Shown here: positions 43,142 through 54,471 of the stretch, one piece after another
Numbering within the stretch: position 1 is the first letter of the stretch
How the letters are laid out: every line of letters starts with the position of its first letter
Source: Dipteris shenzhenensis
Taxonomy: Eukaryota; Polypodiophyta; Polypodiopsida; Gleicheniales
Assembly (NCBI GenBank): GCA_047967505.1
Contig: CM106538.1
Strand: one strand, 5' to 3'
DNA length: 64,000 bases
Program-made: the position numbers and the translations under genes
Notes under the pieces: generated by a model
Databases searched by the model: none
What the model was told of the DNA's origin: nothing
The model's input: the letters and a program-made list of their open reading frames with translations, nothing else

Positions 43142-46100
43142 ATGGCCCAGCCCGCAAGACTGTGAATCCCACCATTCGGCGAAAGCAAAAAGTTGGACGG
43201 CTCTAACTATCCACTCTGGAAGTTCAAGATGAAGACCATCCTAAGCGCATACGAGCTTTGGGACACTGCTACTGGGGTGGATGTGAGGCCGGTTGCAAGA
43301 TCGGATCCAGCCAATGCAGGACAACAGATAGTACCAACTGCGGATGAGATTCTCGCGTGGACAAGAAGAAATGCAGATGCACTGTGTTCTATTGTCTGCA
43401 GTGTTAGTGATTCCGTCATGGCGTTAATTCAACATGTCACCACAATAGAGGAGGCATGGACGGTCTTGAAAAATCAGTACGAGACCACGAATCAGACGTG
43501 GATTCAGAATCTAGAGACTTAACTCGTGAACGAGAAGTTGTCTGAGTCTGAAACGGCAGAGAAGTTCATCACCAGGGTGAAGAATCTGCGCGATCAGATG
43601 ACTGCGATTGGCATCACCATCACCAGCGAGAATCTAGCACGAAGGTGCATACGGATTCTCCCACCAAAGTACGATGGTCTTGTTACGGCGTTGAATGCGC
43701 ATAATAGAAATCCGCCCCTCAACTTTGAGGATTTCAGCGCAATGCTTCTGGAGGAGGAGATGCATCAAAAGACGAGGACTGGAGAAGATTCGGCTTTCTA
43801 GACCGGATCAAAGAAAGGTAAGGGTAAGGACTCTCGTAACCCATCTTCTTCTGATGATAAAAAGAGAAAGAAGAAGATCAAGTGCTTCTATTGCAACAAG
43901 GCAGGGCACAAGCAGAATGAGTGTCGAAAGAAGATTGCAGATGAGAAGAATGGAGTAAAGAAAGAGTCGAGCAACAACGTGCAGGCAGTACCAGTAGAGC
44001 TGTGAGCTTTGAGTTTTGGTGATATTTCGTCACAATTGAGGAGATTTGCATGGATGCAGTTCATGTATCTATGGATGAACCGTGGATCATTGACAGTGGT
44101 GCATCGTGCCACATGACCAGTCGGAAGGATTGGTATACCTCTCTACAGCCGGTAGGGAATGACATCCTGGTAGCAGTCGGAAATGATGCAAAATGTCCAG
44201 CAAAAGGAAAAGGTACGATTGCTCTCAAGTCAAATGGAGTTGTAAATCAGTTGTCCGATGTTCTTTATGTGCCAGATATCAAGAGGAACTTGTTGTCCAT
44301 TTCTACGATCATGGATCGAGACCTCAAAGTTCAATTCGATAAGAATGGTGCACGGATCCTGGATATTCAAGGAAAGGTCGTTGGTAAAGGTACACGGCGC
44401 AACAACATTTATGAACTCTCAGCTTTCAGTGCTCGAGCGGATGTGAAGAACACTAAGTTGTGGCATGAGAGGTTTGGTCATCTAAACCTTAGTTCTTTGA
44501 AGGAGATGCATAAAAGTGGAATGATTGCAGACCTACCAGAAATTTCAGATCTGCCCAATGTATGTGAAGCTTGCATGATGGGCAAGCAGCATCGGCATCC
44601 CTTTGCTAAAGAGGCCAGCAGGGCAAAGGCTCCTCTAGAGCTCGTTCACACAGACCTCTGTGGAAAGATGGAGGCAGAAGCTTTGGGTGGTTCCTACTAC
44701 TTCATGACGCTGATCGATATGGATATACTTCCTGAAGACTAAAGATGAGGCTTTTAGTAGGTTCAAGGAATGGCATGTAATGAAGAAAGAAACAGGGAGG
44801 AAGGTGAAGAAGTTGAGATCAGACAGAGGTGGAGAGTTCACATCGACTGAATTCGAAAGTTACTGCAAAAGTCACATAATCAAGAGGCAGAAACCCTCGC
44901 CACATACATCACAGCAAAATGGAGTAGCAGAACGCAAGATGCGTGTCATCTGTGAAATGGGCCGGAGTATGATGAAAGGGAAATATTTGCCAAAGACTTT
45001 CTAGGCTAAAGCATGTAACACTGTAGTTTACATCCTGAATCATAGCTACACGAAGGCTGTGAATGGGATGACTCCACTGCAAGCCTTTTCTGGTAAGAAA
45101 CCTTCAGGTGCACATTTCAGAGTTTTTGGATGTGACTGTTTTGTGCATGTCCCTGATGCTACCAGGACCAAATGGGAACCGAAGAGCCGAAAGTGTATTT
45201 TCTTGGGCTACAGTGAAGAGGCGAAGGGTTACCATCTCTATAACCCTATTACCAAGAAGGTAATTGTAAGTCGTGATGTGGTCTTCTCAGAACAGCCGCA
45301 TCAATTGGAGGAGGATGCTTCCTTCCCAAACAACCAGGACTAGGATATCCAGTACCGCCACCAATAGCAGACCAAAATCCCACAACGGTGCTTGGGAGGA
45401 TTCAAGACAAAGAAGATGAAGAAGAGCCTATAGAACCACAATGGCAACGGCCATTCTCGAAGTGGGTTAAGCAGCTTTTGGATGGTAGAGAACCTCCAAC
45501 CATTGAGGAGGAACCATCTGAACACTGCTAGTCCAAGAGATTAGAGGAGCAAAGAAGGGCGCAGGAACACTTGGTCAACTATGCTTTGATGACAGAAGTG
45601 ATCCGTGTTGATGAACCCAAGTGTCTTGAAGAGGCATGAAGAGGCACAGGGCGATGATAGGTGGATGGAGGCTATGCAATCAGAGTATGGATCCATAATG
45701 AAGAACAACACTTGGGACCTTGTGGATCGACCACCAAAACGCAAGGTAATCGAAACCAAGTGGGTGTACAAGACCAAGTACAAGTTTGACGGCACGTTGG
45801 ATAAGTACAAGGATCGGCTCATGGCAAAAGGATTTGCACAGGTACATGGTTTTGATTATAAAGATACTTTTGCTCCCACAGCTCGACTAACCACAATTCG
45901 CAGTGTTTTGGCTTTAGCTGCCTAGGGAAGTTGGCCCGTGTTTCAAATGGATGTGAAATCCGCCTTTCTGAATGGAGATCTCAAGGAGGAGATATACGTG
46001 GAACAACCACCAGGTTTTGAGATCCCCGGTTCAGAAGGTAAAGTCTGCAAACTAAAGAAGGCACTTTACGGGTTGAAACAGGCTCTACGAGTGTGGTACT

Positions 46101-47098
46101 AGTGAATTGATGCCTACTTTCTGTAAAACGGGTTTAGGAGGAGCCCATCTACTGCAAATTTGTATATCTTCAGAGAAGGAGGCAGGTGTATGATCGTGGT
46201 CCTTTATGTGGACGACCTTGTCATAATAGGGAACCATGAAGAGAAGATCTCGCAGACGAAGCATTTGCTAGGAAGAGAGTTTGAAATGACAGACCTCGGA
46301 CTGATGCATTTCTGTTTGGGGATTGAAGTTTGGTAGGAGCCGAAACAGATCTTCATTTCACAGCTGAAGTATGCTGGAGAGATACTGAAGGCATTTGGCA
46401 TGGCTGAGTGCAAGACAGTTGGTACCCCTATGGAGGTTGACGCGAAGCTCTCAAACGAGGATTCATCACCATTGGTGGACGAAGCAAAGTACAGAAGGCT
46501 TGTGGGCAACTTGATTTACCTGTGCAACACACGGCCGAACATCAATTTTGCGACTAGTGTACTAAGCAGGTTTTCCAATAAGCCCCGGGAGAACCATTGG
46601 AGGGCAAGGATGCGGGTGCTGAAATACATCAAAGGCACACTTGATTATGGCATCACCTATACCAAGGGCAACATCTTGATCGGATTCTGTGACTCGGATT
46701 GGTGGGCAGGAGACGTGGACAGCAGGAGATCAGTGACAGGGTACTGTTTCTCACTTGGATCTGGAGTTGTGTCATGGGTCAGCAAGAAGCAACCCACAGT
46801 TGCTCTTTCTTCTACCGAGGCCGAGTACAAATCTGCATGCTTTGCTTCTTGCGAGGCAGTGTGGTTGAGGAGGATTTTGGGGGACATGGGTGCAGTGCAG
46901 AAGAACCCGGTGTTCCACGCTCGCACAAAACATATTGAGATTCAATATCACTTTGTATGCGAGCTCATCATGGATGGAGAGGTCGACTTGGTGTACTGTC
47001 CGACTACAGAGAATGCTGCGGACATCTTCACGAAGGCTCTTGGAAGAGACTTGCTGGAGAGGCATCTTCATCGACTTGGCATTGGGCCGAAAAAGTAA
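43142..47098 (+). pseudogene. copia gag-pol, family B, array copy 2, broken
   Basis: Same domain order as copy 1, starting at the ATG at 43,142, with several of the same stops (after LET, after DSAF, KTF-stop before AKAC, LALAA-stop). Its own changes are: a TGA from CGA at codon 7 of gag; loss of about 17 bp at 44,717 that removes the start of the integrase DDYSR segment and shifts the frame; an added stop at about 46,334; and an in-frame 51-bp deletion near 46,900 that removes the RNase H piece with CDNQS. It retains QAFSGKKPS near 45,080, where copy 1 has a small deletion. Its RT and RNase H frames otherwise read well to the stop at 47,096-47,098. Confidence 0.92.
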
Positions 47099-47118
47099 GT
47101 TCACTTGCGGGTGGACAT

Positions 47119-47128
47119 TGAGGGGGGG
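47119..47128 (+). other. Polypurine tract, family-B copy 2
   Basis: TGAGGGGGGG immediately before LTR 3. Confidence 0.75.
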
Positions 47129-47849
47129 TGTTAGATATCAATGCTCCACTCTCGTGTAACTATGCGGGAACCAGCTAACTCTACTTGTAAGCCCCCCATA
47201 TGAGGAGAAGGCATTTGAGTAGCTCAGTTATCCGGTAGGTCCTGGTTTGGACACCAGATGGGGGCCATGTGTGGCCTGATGGCTGGATGGCTTCAGATAG
47301 AGTTGGTGTACTGCCAACTAGGCTACATGCAAGTGCGGGAAGGCATCCCTTGATTGACCGCACTGAGAGTAGACAGAGCATTTCTCGAGGCAGCCCACTC
47401 TCGGGTTGCGGGGCCCGTTTGGAGCCTCAGATGATCTCGGTCGAACGGAGACCATAGGTTAGTGCCTCTGTTTTGCGCACCGGTTCTATCATATGGTCGG
47501 TGGCCTATTTCGGGACCGACCCCCAGTCGACCGTTTTGGGCGGATTGGGTTGGTCACCCAATTGAGCCTAACCGACTATGACTGGTGGCTATATAAGAGC
47601 AAGCCCGTAAAGCCCATTTCATCACTGGCTATAGCAACCCTGATTCTTTAGCATCCAGCCTCCGTCTTCTACTGTTTCTAGCACGCCATCGAAGCTTCTT
47701 TCACAGGAGTGCACGGTTGGGAGGCAACGCCATCTATTGTATCAGTTCTACAATAATCAAAATTTTGATTCTCCATACTATCTTGTTTTCTCTCTTGCAT
47801 ACAAGATCCTGTTATCTGTTGAGCACAGACATTGTATTATTTTCTTACA
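47129..47849 (+). repeat. LTR 3 of the family-B array (721 bp)
   Basis: Starts TGTTAGATATCAATGC and ends TTTTCTTACA, with a TATATAA box at 47,590-47,596. Followed directly by GTTAT. Confidence 0.93.
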
Positions 47850-47854
47850 GTTAT
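47850..47854. repeat. Target site duplication GTTAT, right copy (family-B array)
   Basis: Matches 37,347-37,351. The same GTTAT follows the LTR in the duplicated block at 29,553-29,557. Confidence 0.88.
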
Positions 47855-48430
47855 ACCTTAACATACTTCTTGTGATTTGGCATGATGAGAGTCTTTTCTT
47901 TCAAAGTCATGCTCTCTTTTAGTAGCTTTCAAAGTTTATTTTTATTGATTATTAAAATATACAAAACTAGTGCGTAATTTTTTTATTAAAACATTATTGG
48001 AAAAAGTAGAACTACGGTTTGATAGCAATCATTTACAGTAGTCACAAGAGATACTTAAGGAAAATCATTTTTCAAAAATACCATGGATGGTTTATATAAA
48101 TGGTAGTGTTGTAATAAGTAATATTTTTTCCCACATGGAGGATGTCTAGCTTCCTTAATATATTTTTCACAAGCCTTGAAAATTACTTCATTAGATAGTT
48201 GTTAATAAAACTCTATTGTTGCTCTTATTGTAGATGATTTATCATGATAGTTTTTGACATTACCGTTTGTGAATTGGTCAGAGCCATCCTTGTTTTGGTA
48301 GTTGTTGATTGCACTATTTCATGAACTCATTTAGTTTTTCATAGGAATGGAGCCCTCAAATGTACGCACTTGGCTCCTCACGTGTGTTATTTGTTAGCTT
48401 CATCTGGGATGTTTGTAAGTAGCATGGGAT
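47855..48430. other. Flank between array and family-C element, no gene
   Basis: AT-rich. About 47,930-48,090 resembles 37,150-37,300 on the other side of the array (shared TATTGATTAT, ACTTAAG and CATTTTTCAAAA blocks). No coding sequence. Confidence 0.5.
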
Positions 48431-49257
48431 ATGTTTGTAGCTCTTTATTTGTCTAGGATCACTTCCAGGATTCTCACACTGAGAAACCAAATCAACCAAA
48501 GTTTCTACAACAGCAATGAAACTGATCATGCTTATGTACTCAAGATCAAGGATTACAACAATCAACTCGCACAAGCAAGAGGAGAGACCATGAATCCCAT
48601 AGAAATAGTTCAAGTCATTCTAAATAGGCTAGGAAAGGGATACAAGAATCTAGTCTAGAGTATTACCATTTAATGACAAATTCCAACAATTGAAGAGCTA
48701 CAATGAGTGTTACTTGGTGAAGAACTCATGAGGCAAGCCATTCATGTTCACAAAGGTCATTCCAATGATCAAGCATTCACATCCTTAGATAGAAGCAGAG
48801 GCAGAGGCACAAGTAGAGGTAGATCATTTCAGCAAAGTGGTCATCATCAACAATAAAGTCATCAGCAAAGTTAGCATCCTCAACAACATCAACGTTAAAA
48901 TCCAAGTTCATTCCAATAGAGGAAGATACCAAGAATGAGGGAATGCATCCACCACCATATAAAGCATTCAATGCAAAAACTGTCATAAGTTTGGACACTA
49001 TGAAAGAGATTGCTGCAAGAAGCAATACGACCAAGGCGGTCAATCTAGCAACAATTGAGGGAATTTTTGAGGAAGAGAAAATCATCATGGTGGACATTCA
49101 AGTCACAATCATTATGCCAATGAACGTGAGAATATGTTTCTTGCAAGCAAGGACATGCAGAAGACTGAAACAATATATCTTGACATTGATTGCAATTCAA
49201 AAGGGGAATGCAGTTATAACCTTGATCAAGAATATCAAAATCCTTGGTACATAGATA
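48431..49257 (+). pseudogene. copia gag fragment, family C (main copy)
   Basis: Begins SRILTLRNQINQSF-like and runs through YVLKIKDYNNQLAQARGE, LLGEELMRQAIHVHKGHS and the Arg/Gly/Gln-rich tail, then a degraded knuckle region, to WYIDSAT-like sequence at the protease border, where the MITE begins. Stops and frameshifts occur throughout. The N-terminal part of gag present in family A is missing. Confidence 0.82.
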
Positions 49258-49265
49258 GTGCCACA

Positions 49266-49509
49266 CTCGAGGGGATCATTCATCATATGTAACCCTATCA
49301 CATGAGTTCAATAGAATGATATTTTTAATATCTAAATTTTACAAAAATTAATTTACATAAGGGAGTTTTTAAATGAATTTGAAAAAATTTACAGGTTTGT
49401 ATAGAAAAAGGGTATATTTTATTAATGGAAAAATTACAAATAAAGGATTTTACAAATAGGCCTTGAACGCACGTGATATAGAGGGTTTACACATAGTGAC
49501 CCCCCCGAG
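49266..49509. mobile_element. 244-bp hAT-like MITE in the family-C protease
   Basis: Left end CTCGAGGGGATCATT and right end AGTGACCCCCCCGAG form a decayed inverted repeat; the interior matches the MITE at 11,390-11,635. Flanking 8-mers are GTGCCACA (49,258-49,265) and GTGGCGCA (49,510-49,517), 6 of 8 matching. It sits exactly in the codons for the protease active site (the D-S-G position of family A), so it also destroyed the protease. Confidence 0.82.
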
Positions 49510-49518
49510 GTGGCGCAT

Positions 49519-50503
49519 CATCTCCTATGACAAAACATCAAGAATGGATCACAGAGATGAAACCATTAGGAGGACAGAAGAACGGTATCTACACTACAGA
49601 TAACACACCAAATCCAATTCAAGGGAAAGGCATTATCCCTATGAATAATTTCAGTGGTACGAAAGGATTGGTAAAAGATTTACTCTATGTTTCGAAAGGG
49701 TTTCGAAGCTCAACAAGAACCTCTTATCATTTGGTGAAATGACAAAACACAACTATTGAGACATCTTTTATGGAGATGAATGCACGATTAGAGGCAAATT
49801 CAAAGGATATCAGCTAGTAGGAAAAGTAGTCAAGGAAGGATGCTTGTTCAGAATGCTAGCTTCAGTACCAAGTTTGCATGCTATGTCAGTTCAATTGCAA
49901 CAATAGATGCCACTTTTCGCAATATGGCACAAGAGATATGGACATGTCAATTTCAAAAGCTTGAAAGAGCTCGAAAATTAGAATATGGCAATTGGAATTT
50001 TGAAACTTTAGTTTCTTGGAAAAGTTTACGAAGCATGCTGCTTTGGTAAACAAAAGCGAACCAATTTTGGTAGAAGCACCTCTAGAGCACGAGGTATTCT
50101 TAATTTGATTCAGACAAATATATGGGGTCATGCCTAGACCCGCAGCATCAATGGTTCACTTTACTATTTGACTTTCATCGATGACCACAGTAGATATTAT
50201 TGGGTCTACTTTCTGAAAGAGAAATCTGAAGTCTTTTCCAGATTTTAAGAATTCAAAGCCATGGTAGAAAACCAGACATGCAGAAAGATCAAAGTCATGA
50301 GATCAGATAGAGGAGGTGAATACATATCTTCAGCATTCATGAATTTTTGCAGAAGTAATGACATTCAAAGACAATTTACTTATGGAGATACTCCTCATCA
50401 AAATGCAAGAGCTAAAAGGAAGAATGGTACTTTAGCAAATAGTGCTAGAGCAATGCTCAGGGAGTGGCTGCAATCTTGCAATGTGCCACATGAAAATTCA
50501 TGA
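49519..50503 (+). pseudogene. copia protease-integrase fragment, family C (main copy)
   Basis: Follows the MITE with MTKHQEWITEMKPLGG, then the pre-integrase region and an integrase whose first catalytic Asp is Asn (IQTNIWG). VMRSDRGGEYISSAF is kept, and HQNARAKRKNGT stands where active copies have NARAER-like Glu. Frame breaks near 49,700, 49,740 and 50,040. It ends at the inversion junction. Confidence 0.85.
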
Positions 50504-51695
50504 AAATTCTTCAAGAGATTGTCAACATAGTTTAGCTGATTCATGAAGGTGCTGTCTAAGTCTCTTCAGAACTCAATTCCAAGACCAAGATCTTTCATGT
50601 CGAACTCTAAAGATAAGTCTTGTTTCAACTTTTTGATGCTATCATTACTTCCGATCACAATTAGTTCATCTACGTACAAAAATGCATTAATAATTTCTTC
50701 CCCTTAAACTTTTGTAGTAGAGAGTATGATCTGCATTGGATTTCATGTATCCCAAATTAGCAAAATACTTGTCAATTCTGTTGTACCAACTTTTGGGTGC
50801 TTGCTTTAAGCCATAGAGACTTTTCTTGAGATTGCAAACCTGATTGTCTTTACCTAGTCCAAAATAATTTGCTGGTTGTTGCATGTAGACTTCTTCATCT
50901 AGGTAACCATTGAGAAAAGAATTCTTGACATGTACATGGTACACATTCCTTCTATTGAGTATCGCTAGTGATATCAAGAACCATGTGGAATCCATCTTTG
51001 CTACTAGAGCATAAGTCTCATCATAGTCTTGACCATATTGCTATGCAAATCCTTTTGCAACTAGTCTCAATGCTTCCATCTGGATTGTACTTTACTTTAT
51101 AAACCCATTTGTTTGCTATGGCCTTCTTTCCTGGTGGAAGGTCACATAACTCCCAAGTGTTGTTTTTGTACAAAGCTTCTATTTCTTCATTCATAGTAGT
51201 TTTCCATTCTGGCTTGTCAACTACGTCTTCGAAGTACATTGGCTCTTCGGTAGCCATGATGGTATTCATAAGAGAATCATTGGTAGCTTTGATCTAAATA
51301 GCTTTGCCTTTCTAAGAATATGTCAATCTGGCTGGTGGTCTCTTTCTCTAGTAGACTGTCTACATTGTTGTTTCCCTTCTCGGGGTGTCTCTGGCAATTC
51401 TTGCTCTTCTTCATCAACCTTTTCTGTAGGTGACTAAGTAATCGATGTGTCGATATCCTGAGAATTTGATGTTTTGCATTTTGATTCCTCATCAAAGATT
51501 ACATCTTTGGAGATAATGACCTTGTTGATGGGATCGTACAGCTTGTATACTTTTCTTTCTTCACTATAGCCAACCATGATGCATTTGCATGACTTCACAT
51601 CCAATTTTTTGCAATGATCATCATGTATGTGGGCATATTCTATGCAACCAAATATGCGGAGATGACCAATGTGTGGCTTGTGTCCACTGAATGCT
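50504..51695 (-). pseudogene. Inverted integrase-tail and reverse-transcriptase segment, family C
   Basis: On the minus strand it reads AFSGHKPHIGHLRIFG (integrase tail), KCIMVGYSEERKVYKLYDP, a Ser/Thr/Glu linker, [47 protein letters not shown] and the RT end NQLNYVDNLLKNFH. These parts should be on the plus strand between the integrase and the RNase H of this element. The left break lies after SARAML, the right break before EQSLKL, and about 110 and 30 bp are missing at the two points compared with family A. Confidence 0.88.
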
Positions 51696-52436
51696 GGAAC
51701 AGAGTTTGAAACTTAAAAAATGTTTTTAAAAGCCTACCATCAATGACAAGTACTATAGACAGCTCATCGAATCTCTTATATATCTCACTATCACACGACT
51801 AGATATTTGTTATGCAATAAGTTCACTTGCACAGTTTATGGCAAATCCAAAACAGTCTCACTGGAATATAGCCAAAAGAGTCTTGAGATACTTCAGAGGT
51901 ACAAGATAGTTTGGAATAGAATACAGAGAAGTCATCCAATGTTGCATAGATACAGTGACAATGACTATACTGGAGATCATGAGACTAGGAGATCCACACA
52001 AGGATATGCAGTTTTCCTCGGTCAAGGTGCTATATCATGGTTTTTAAACAAATGGCCAACTGTTTCTTTGTCTTCAATAGAAGCAGAATATAGAGCACTC
52101 ACTACAGGTGCATGTGAAGCTATATGGCTCAGAAGACTATTGTTAGAAACATATTACTTTGATGAATCAAAGCCAATAACAATATACTATGATAATCAAT
52201 CGGCTCAAGTATTGGCCAAGAATCTAGTATATCACTCCAAGACAAAGCACATTGATGTCAAAGAGCACTTCATCAGAGAAAGAGTGTTACTTGGTGACAT
52301 CATAGTACAACATTGTGATAGTAAAGAAAATGTTGCAAACATCTTTACCAAGCCACTTGGCAAATATCTTTTTGAGAAGCACTGAGGAGCTCTTGGTTTG
52401 ATGCAAAGGAAGTACATTCCCATTAAAGGGGTGTGA
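51696..52436 (+). pseudogene. copia RT end and RNase H, family C
   Basis: Resumes on the plus strand with EQSLKL, then ICYAISSLAQFMANPKQSHW, QGYAVFLGQGAISWF, SLSSIEAEYRALTTGACE (Thr to Ile in the STEAEY motif), YYDNQSAQVLAKN (Cys to Tyr) and KENVANIFTKPLGK to a stop at 52,434. A TGA breaks it at 52,383 and there is a frameshift near 51,910-51,960. It matches the family-A C-terminus. Confidence 0.88.
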
Positions 52437-52493
52437 TGGGATGTAATGCTCAGTCCTTCTTCGATCCCCCAGAATCATCATCTTGAGGGAACG

Positions 52494-52660
52494 TGTTGAG
52501 AAACCATCTCAACATCATGTGTTCAATATTGTGCATAGCACTAACACATAGAGTGCTATAAAATAAAGGGTTAGATGCCCTAACTCTAACCCTAAAAGGA
52601 TTTGTATATATTATATATTTTCAACGAAATCTACGGTATAGTTAGTCAATCAAATTGTCA
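52494..52660 (+). repeat. Shortened 3' LTR of family C (about 167 bp)
   Basis: Starts TGTTGAGAAACCATC after a CTTGAGGGAACG purine tract and ends AAATTGTCA. It follows family-A LTR landmarks (AGAGTGCTATAAA, AACCCTAAAAGGATTTG, TAGTTAGTCA) but lacks the ~80 bp that in family A lie before the TTGTCA end. Confidence 0.7.
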
Positions 52661-53945
52661 GACATGTGCATCTGGATCATTGCGAACTCTCCCCTGAAAC
52701 TTGGTGTACTTCACGTTTACTATGCTACCATCGTGACTGGATTGATCAGAGCAACCAGAACAATTAGTACCTATGGAATTAGCCCTCCTCTTGTCATCAG
52801 AGATGGCGGAATGATGAACAAACCTTGTACCACTGATGAGACATGCCCTATTGTTGGTGAAGATGGCTCGCTCAGCACGCACCGACCCCATTCGAAAGGG
52901 ACGAATGGCATCGTTCGCACTCATCTATTGAATAAGGTGCCCTCGCATGCTCTTGCAGGGTGCTCTAGTTCAAATTGGGCTTCATTAGGTCCCAAAATGC
53001 CCATGCTAGCATCTTGTGGAGTCTGCCAAACATCTCGCTCCACCCATAATTCTCCATCGGTGGAGAGGGACCGCTAGGCTAACGGGGCAGCCTCTTGTCA
53101 AAACTAAGGGCTTCAGAGGTCCTTGCGACCTCATTCGGATTTATGCTATGGGTTAATTCTACAATTTGATGGGTCAGACGGTCTCCTTCCACATGAAGCC
53201 ACAAAATCTAACGAACTAATTCAATGTCAAAATGGTGATCATCAAATAGGGCATGTTGTGGTCGTGTATTCTTTGCAAATAGTTCTTCGAGCACAACGCT
53301 GATCTATTGTCACTTCTGGGTCACACGAGCTTGCAGGTAAGCCACCACTGAAACCTCAAGTCGTGGTCATGTCACCTGCCATCCCGCCCGGCAATGCTGA
53401 CACAAATGGTGCACCATAAAGGTTGATGCACAACCCACATGTAGGAAACTGATGATTAGTTGTGGTGGCCAGTGTGTAATACCCTAAGCTATAGGCGCTA
53501 TGGAAAGATAAACTGCATGCATACTCATGCACATGTGAATCATACTCAGCACTTAGAAAGACAGGAAAGACACAATGTGTAATCCGAATACGTGAACCTG
53601 CATAGAATGATCAAGAGACACCGTTGGTCCCATGGATATACAAAATGGGGTCGCAATCATCGGTCGAAGGGTTGTGGGTACTTGCACCTCTATGAATCTA
53701 TTGTAAGCCCATGATAACCCCACAAACTATTAATGCCTTAACATAATGGGTCGAAGAGGGAGTGCAGGTTTCCCCGCACCTTGCTTCAAGGGTAGAAGAC
53801 AACATCCTAATTGTATCAAAGAGCAGTTTGTGTGGTTTTGCAATACCTCTGTGGGCCATACCTGGTGTGTTGATTACTCCATCTTGGGTGTGCTTGGTCA
53901 TTCACTTGGGGTATGGAAGGTCGCAATTGGGACTTAAACACATGA
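52661..53945. other. Unassigned region
   Basis: No gene supported. An open frame at 52,655-53,077 (HVYYATIVTGLIRAT, MMNKPCTTDETCPIVGEDG) has no recognised domain, and a minus-strand frame overlaps it. TGTAATACCC at about 53,475 resembles the start of some plant gypsy LTRs, but no partner was found. Confidence 0.35.
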
Positions 53946-54471
53946 AAAGGAGCACTTGCAACAAGCAGGTTTTGTGCTTGAGGAGGATGATAGTCTACAT
54001 GTGGAGGGAGCACACATGCCAAGGAGTGTTGCAGCAATGAGTCATGTTTATGCAGGCCAAAGGGATAACAAGATAGTATAGTGGAGATCAAATTTGAGTA
54101 AAGATTTTCAAGAGAGGATTTAGAAGGCTCAGTGTTTGAATGTTGAAATTCTACAAGAGAAAAAAATTATTCCAAATGAAATGCATCTATTTCATGTGCG
54201 TACAAAGAGTTCTTTTGCTAAAGGCTTTACATACACAATGACAATATTAGAGTTTCCACAATCATCTTGCAAGGACTTCATGCAACAAGATGCAAAGAAA
54301 GGGATGTATATTCTGTGCAAACACATCTACTTTGTCGTCATGGATGTTTTGGGATTGAGTGACAAAGTGCATGAGTTCGTGCACCAAGCTGCACTTACAA
54401 AGGTTGAATTGCTCCAGGCCTTGGCTTATCATCAAAGCCAACCAAGTATTAGCAATGGACTTGGTTAAATT
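53946..54471 (+). pseudogene. SWIM-finger-like gene relic
   Basis: A mostly continuous frame, LQQAGFVLEEDDSLHVEG, MSHVYAGQRDN and VEILQEKKIIPNEMHLFHV, leads to TILEFPQSSCKDFMQQDAKK and GMYILCKHIYFVV. This spacing resembles a SWIM zinc finger (CxC then CxH), with the first Cys replaced by Ser. Upstream stops near 54,077 and 54,118 break it. It ends LAYHQSQPSIS-like, then a stop. SWIM fingers occur in MULE transposases and in unrelated plant proteins, and I cannot tell which this was. Confidence 0.45.

Larger units (their letters stand above)
37352..47849 (+). mobile_element. Tandem family-B copia array: LTR-internal-LTR-internal-LTR
   Basis: 10.5 kb with three LTRs (37,352-38,076; 42,185-43,071; 47,129-47,849), two internal regions in the same orientation and one GTTAT duplication around the whole. 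Each internal region starts with a TGGTATCAGAGCC primer site and ends with a G-rich purine tract. The internal regions are nearly identical and share most stop codons. The middle LTR is a hybrid with about 165 extra bases. This is the expected product of unequal recombination between the 3' LTR and the 5' LTR of sister copies. Confidence 0.93.
48431..52660 (+). mobile_element. Truncated, rearranged family-C copia element
   Basis: Contains gag without its 5' part, a MITE inserted at the protease start, an integrase fragment, an inverted RT segment, then plus-strand RT end and RNase H, a purine tract and a shortened 3' LTR. The 5' LTR and leader are absent. The protein is close to family A. Its first ~2.9 kb are duplicated in the block at 30,057-32,956, including the inversion. 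Confidence 0.88.

Noticed and set aside
52655-53077. 140-codon frame as a host gene
   Set aside because: No recognised domain, overlapping open minus frame and no start or splice context. It starts in the family-C LTR end.
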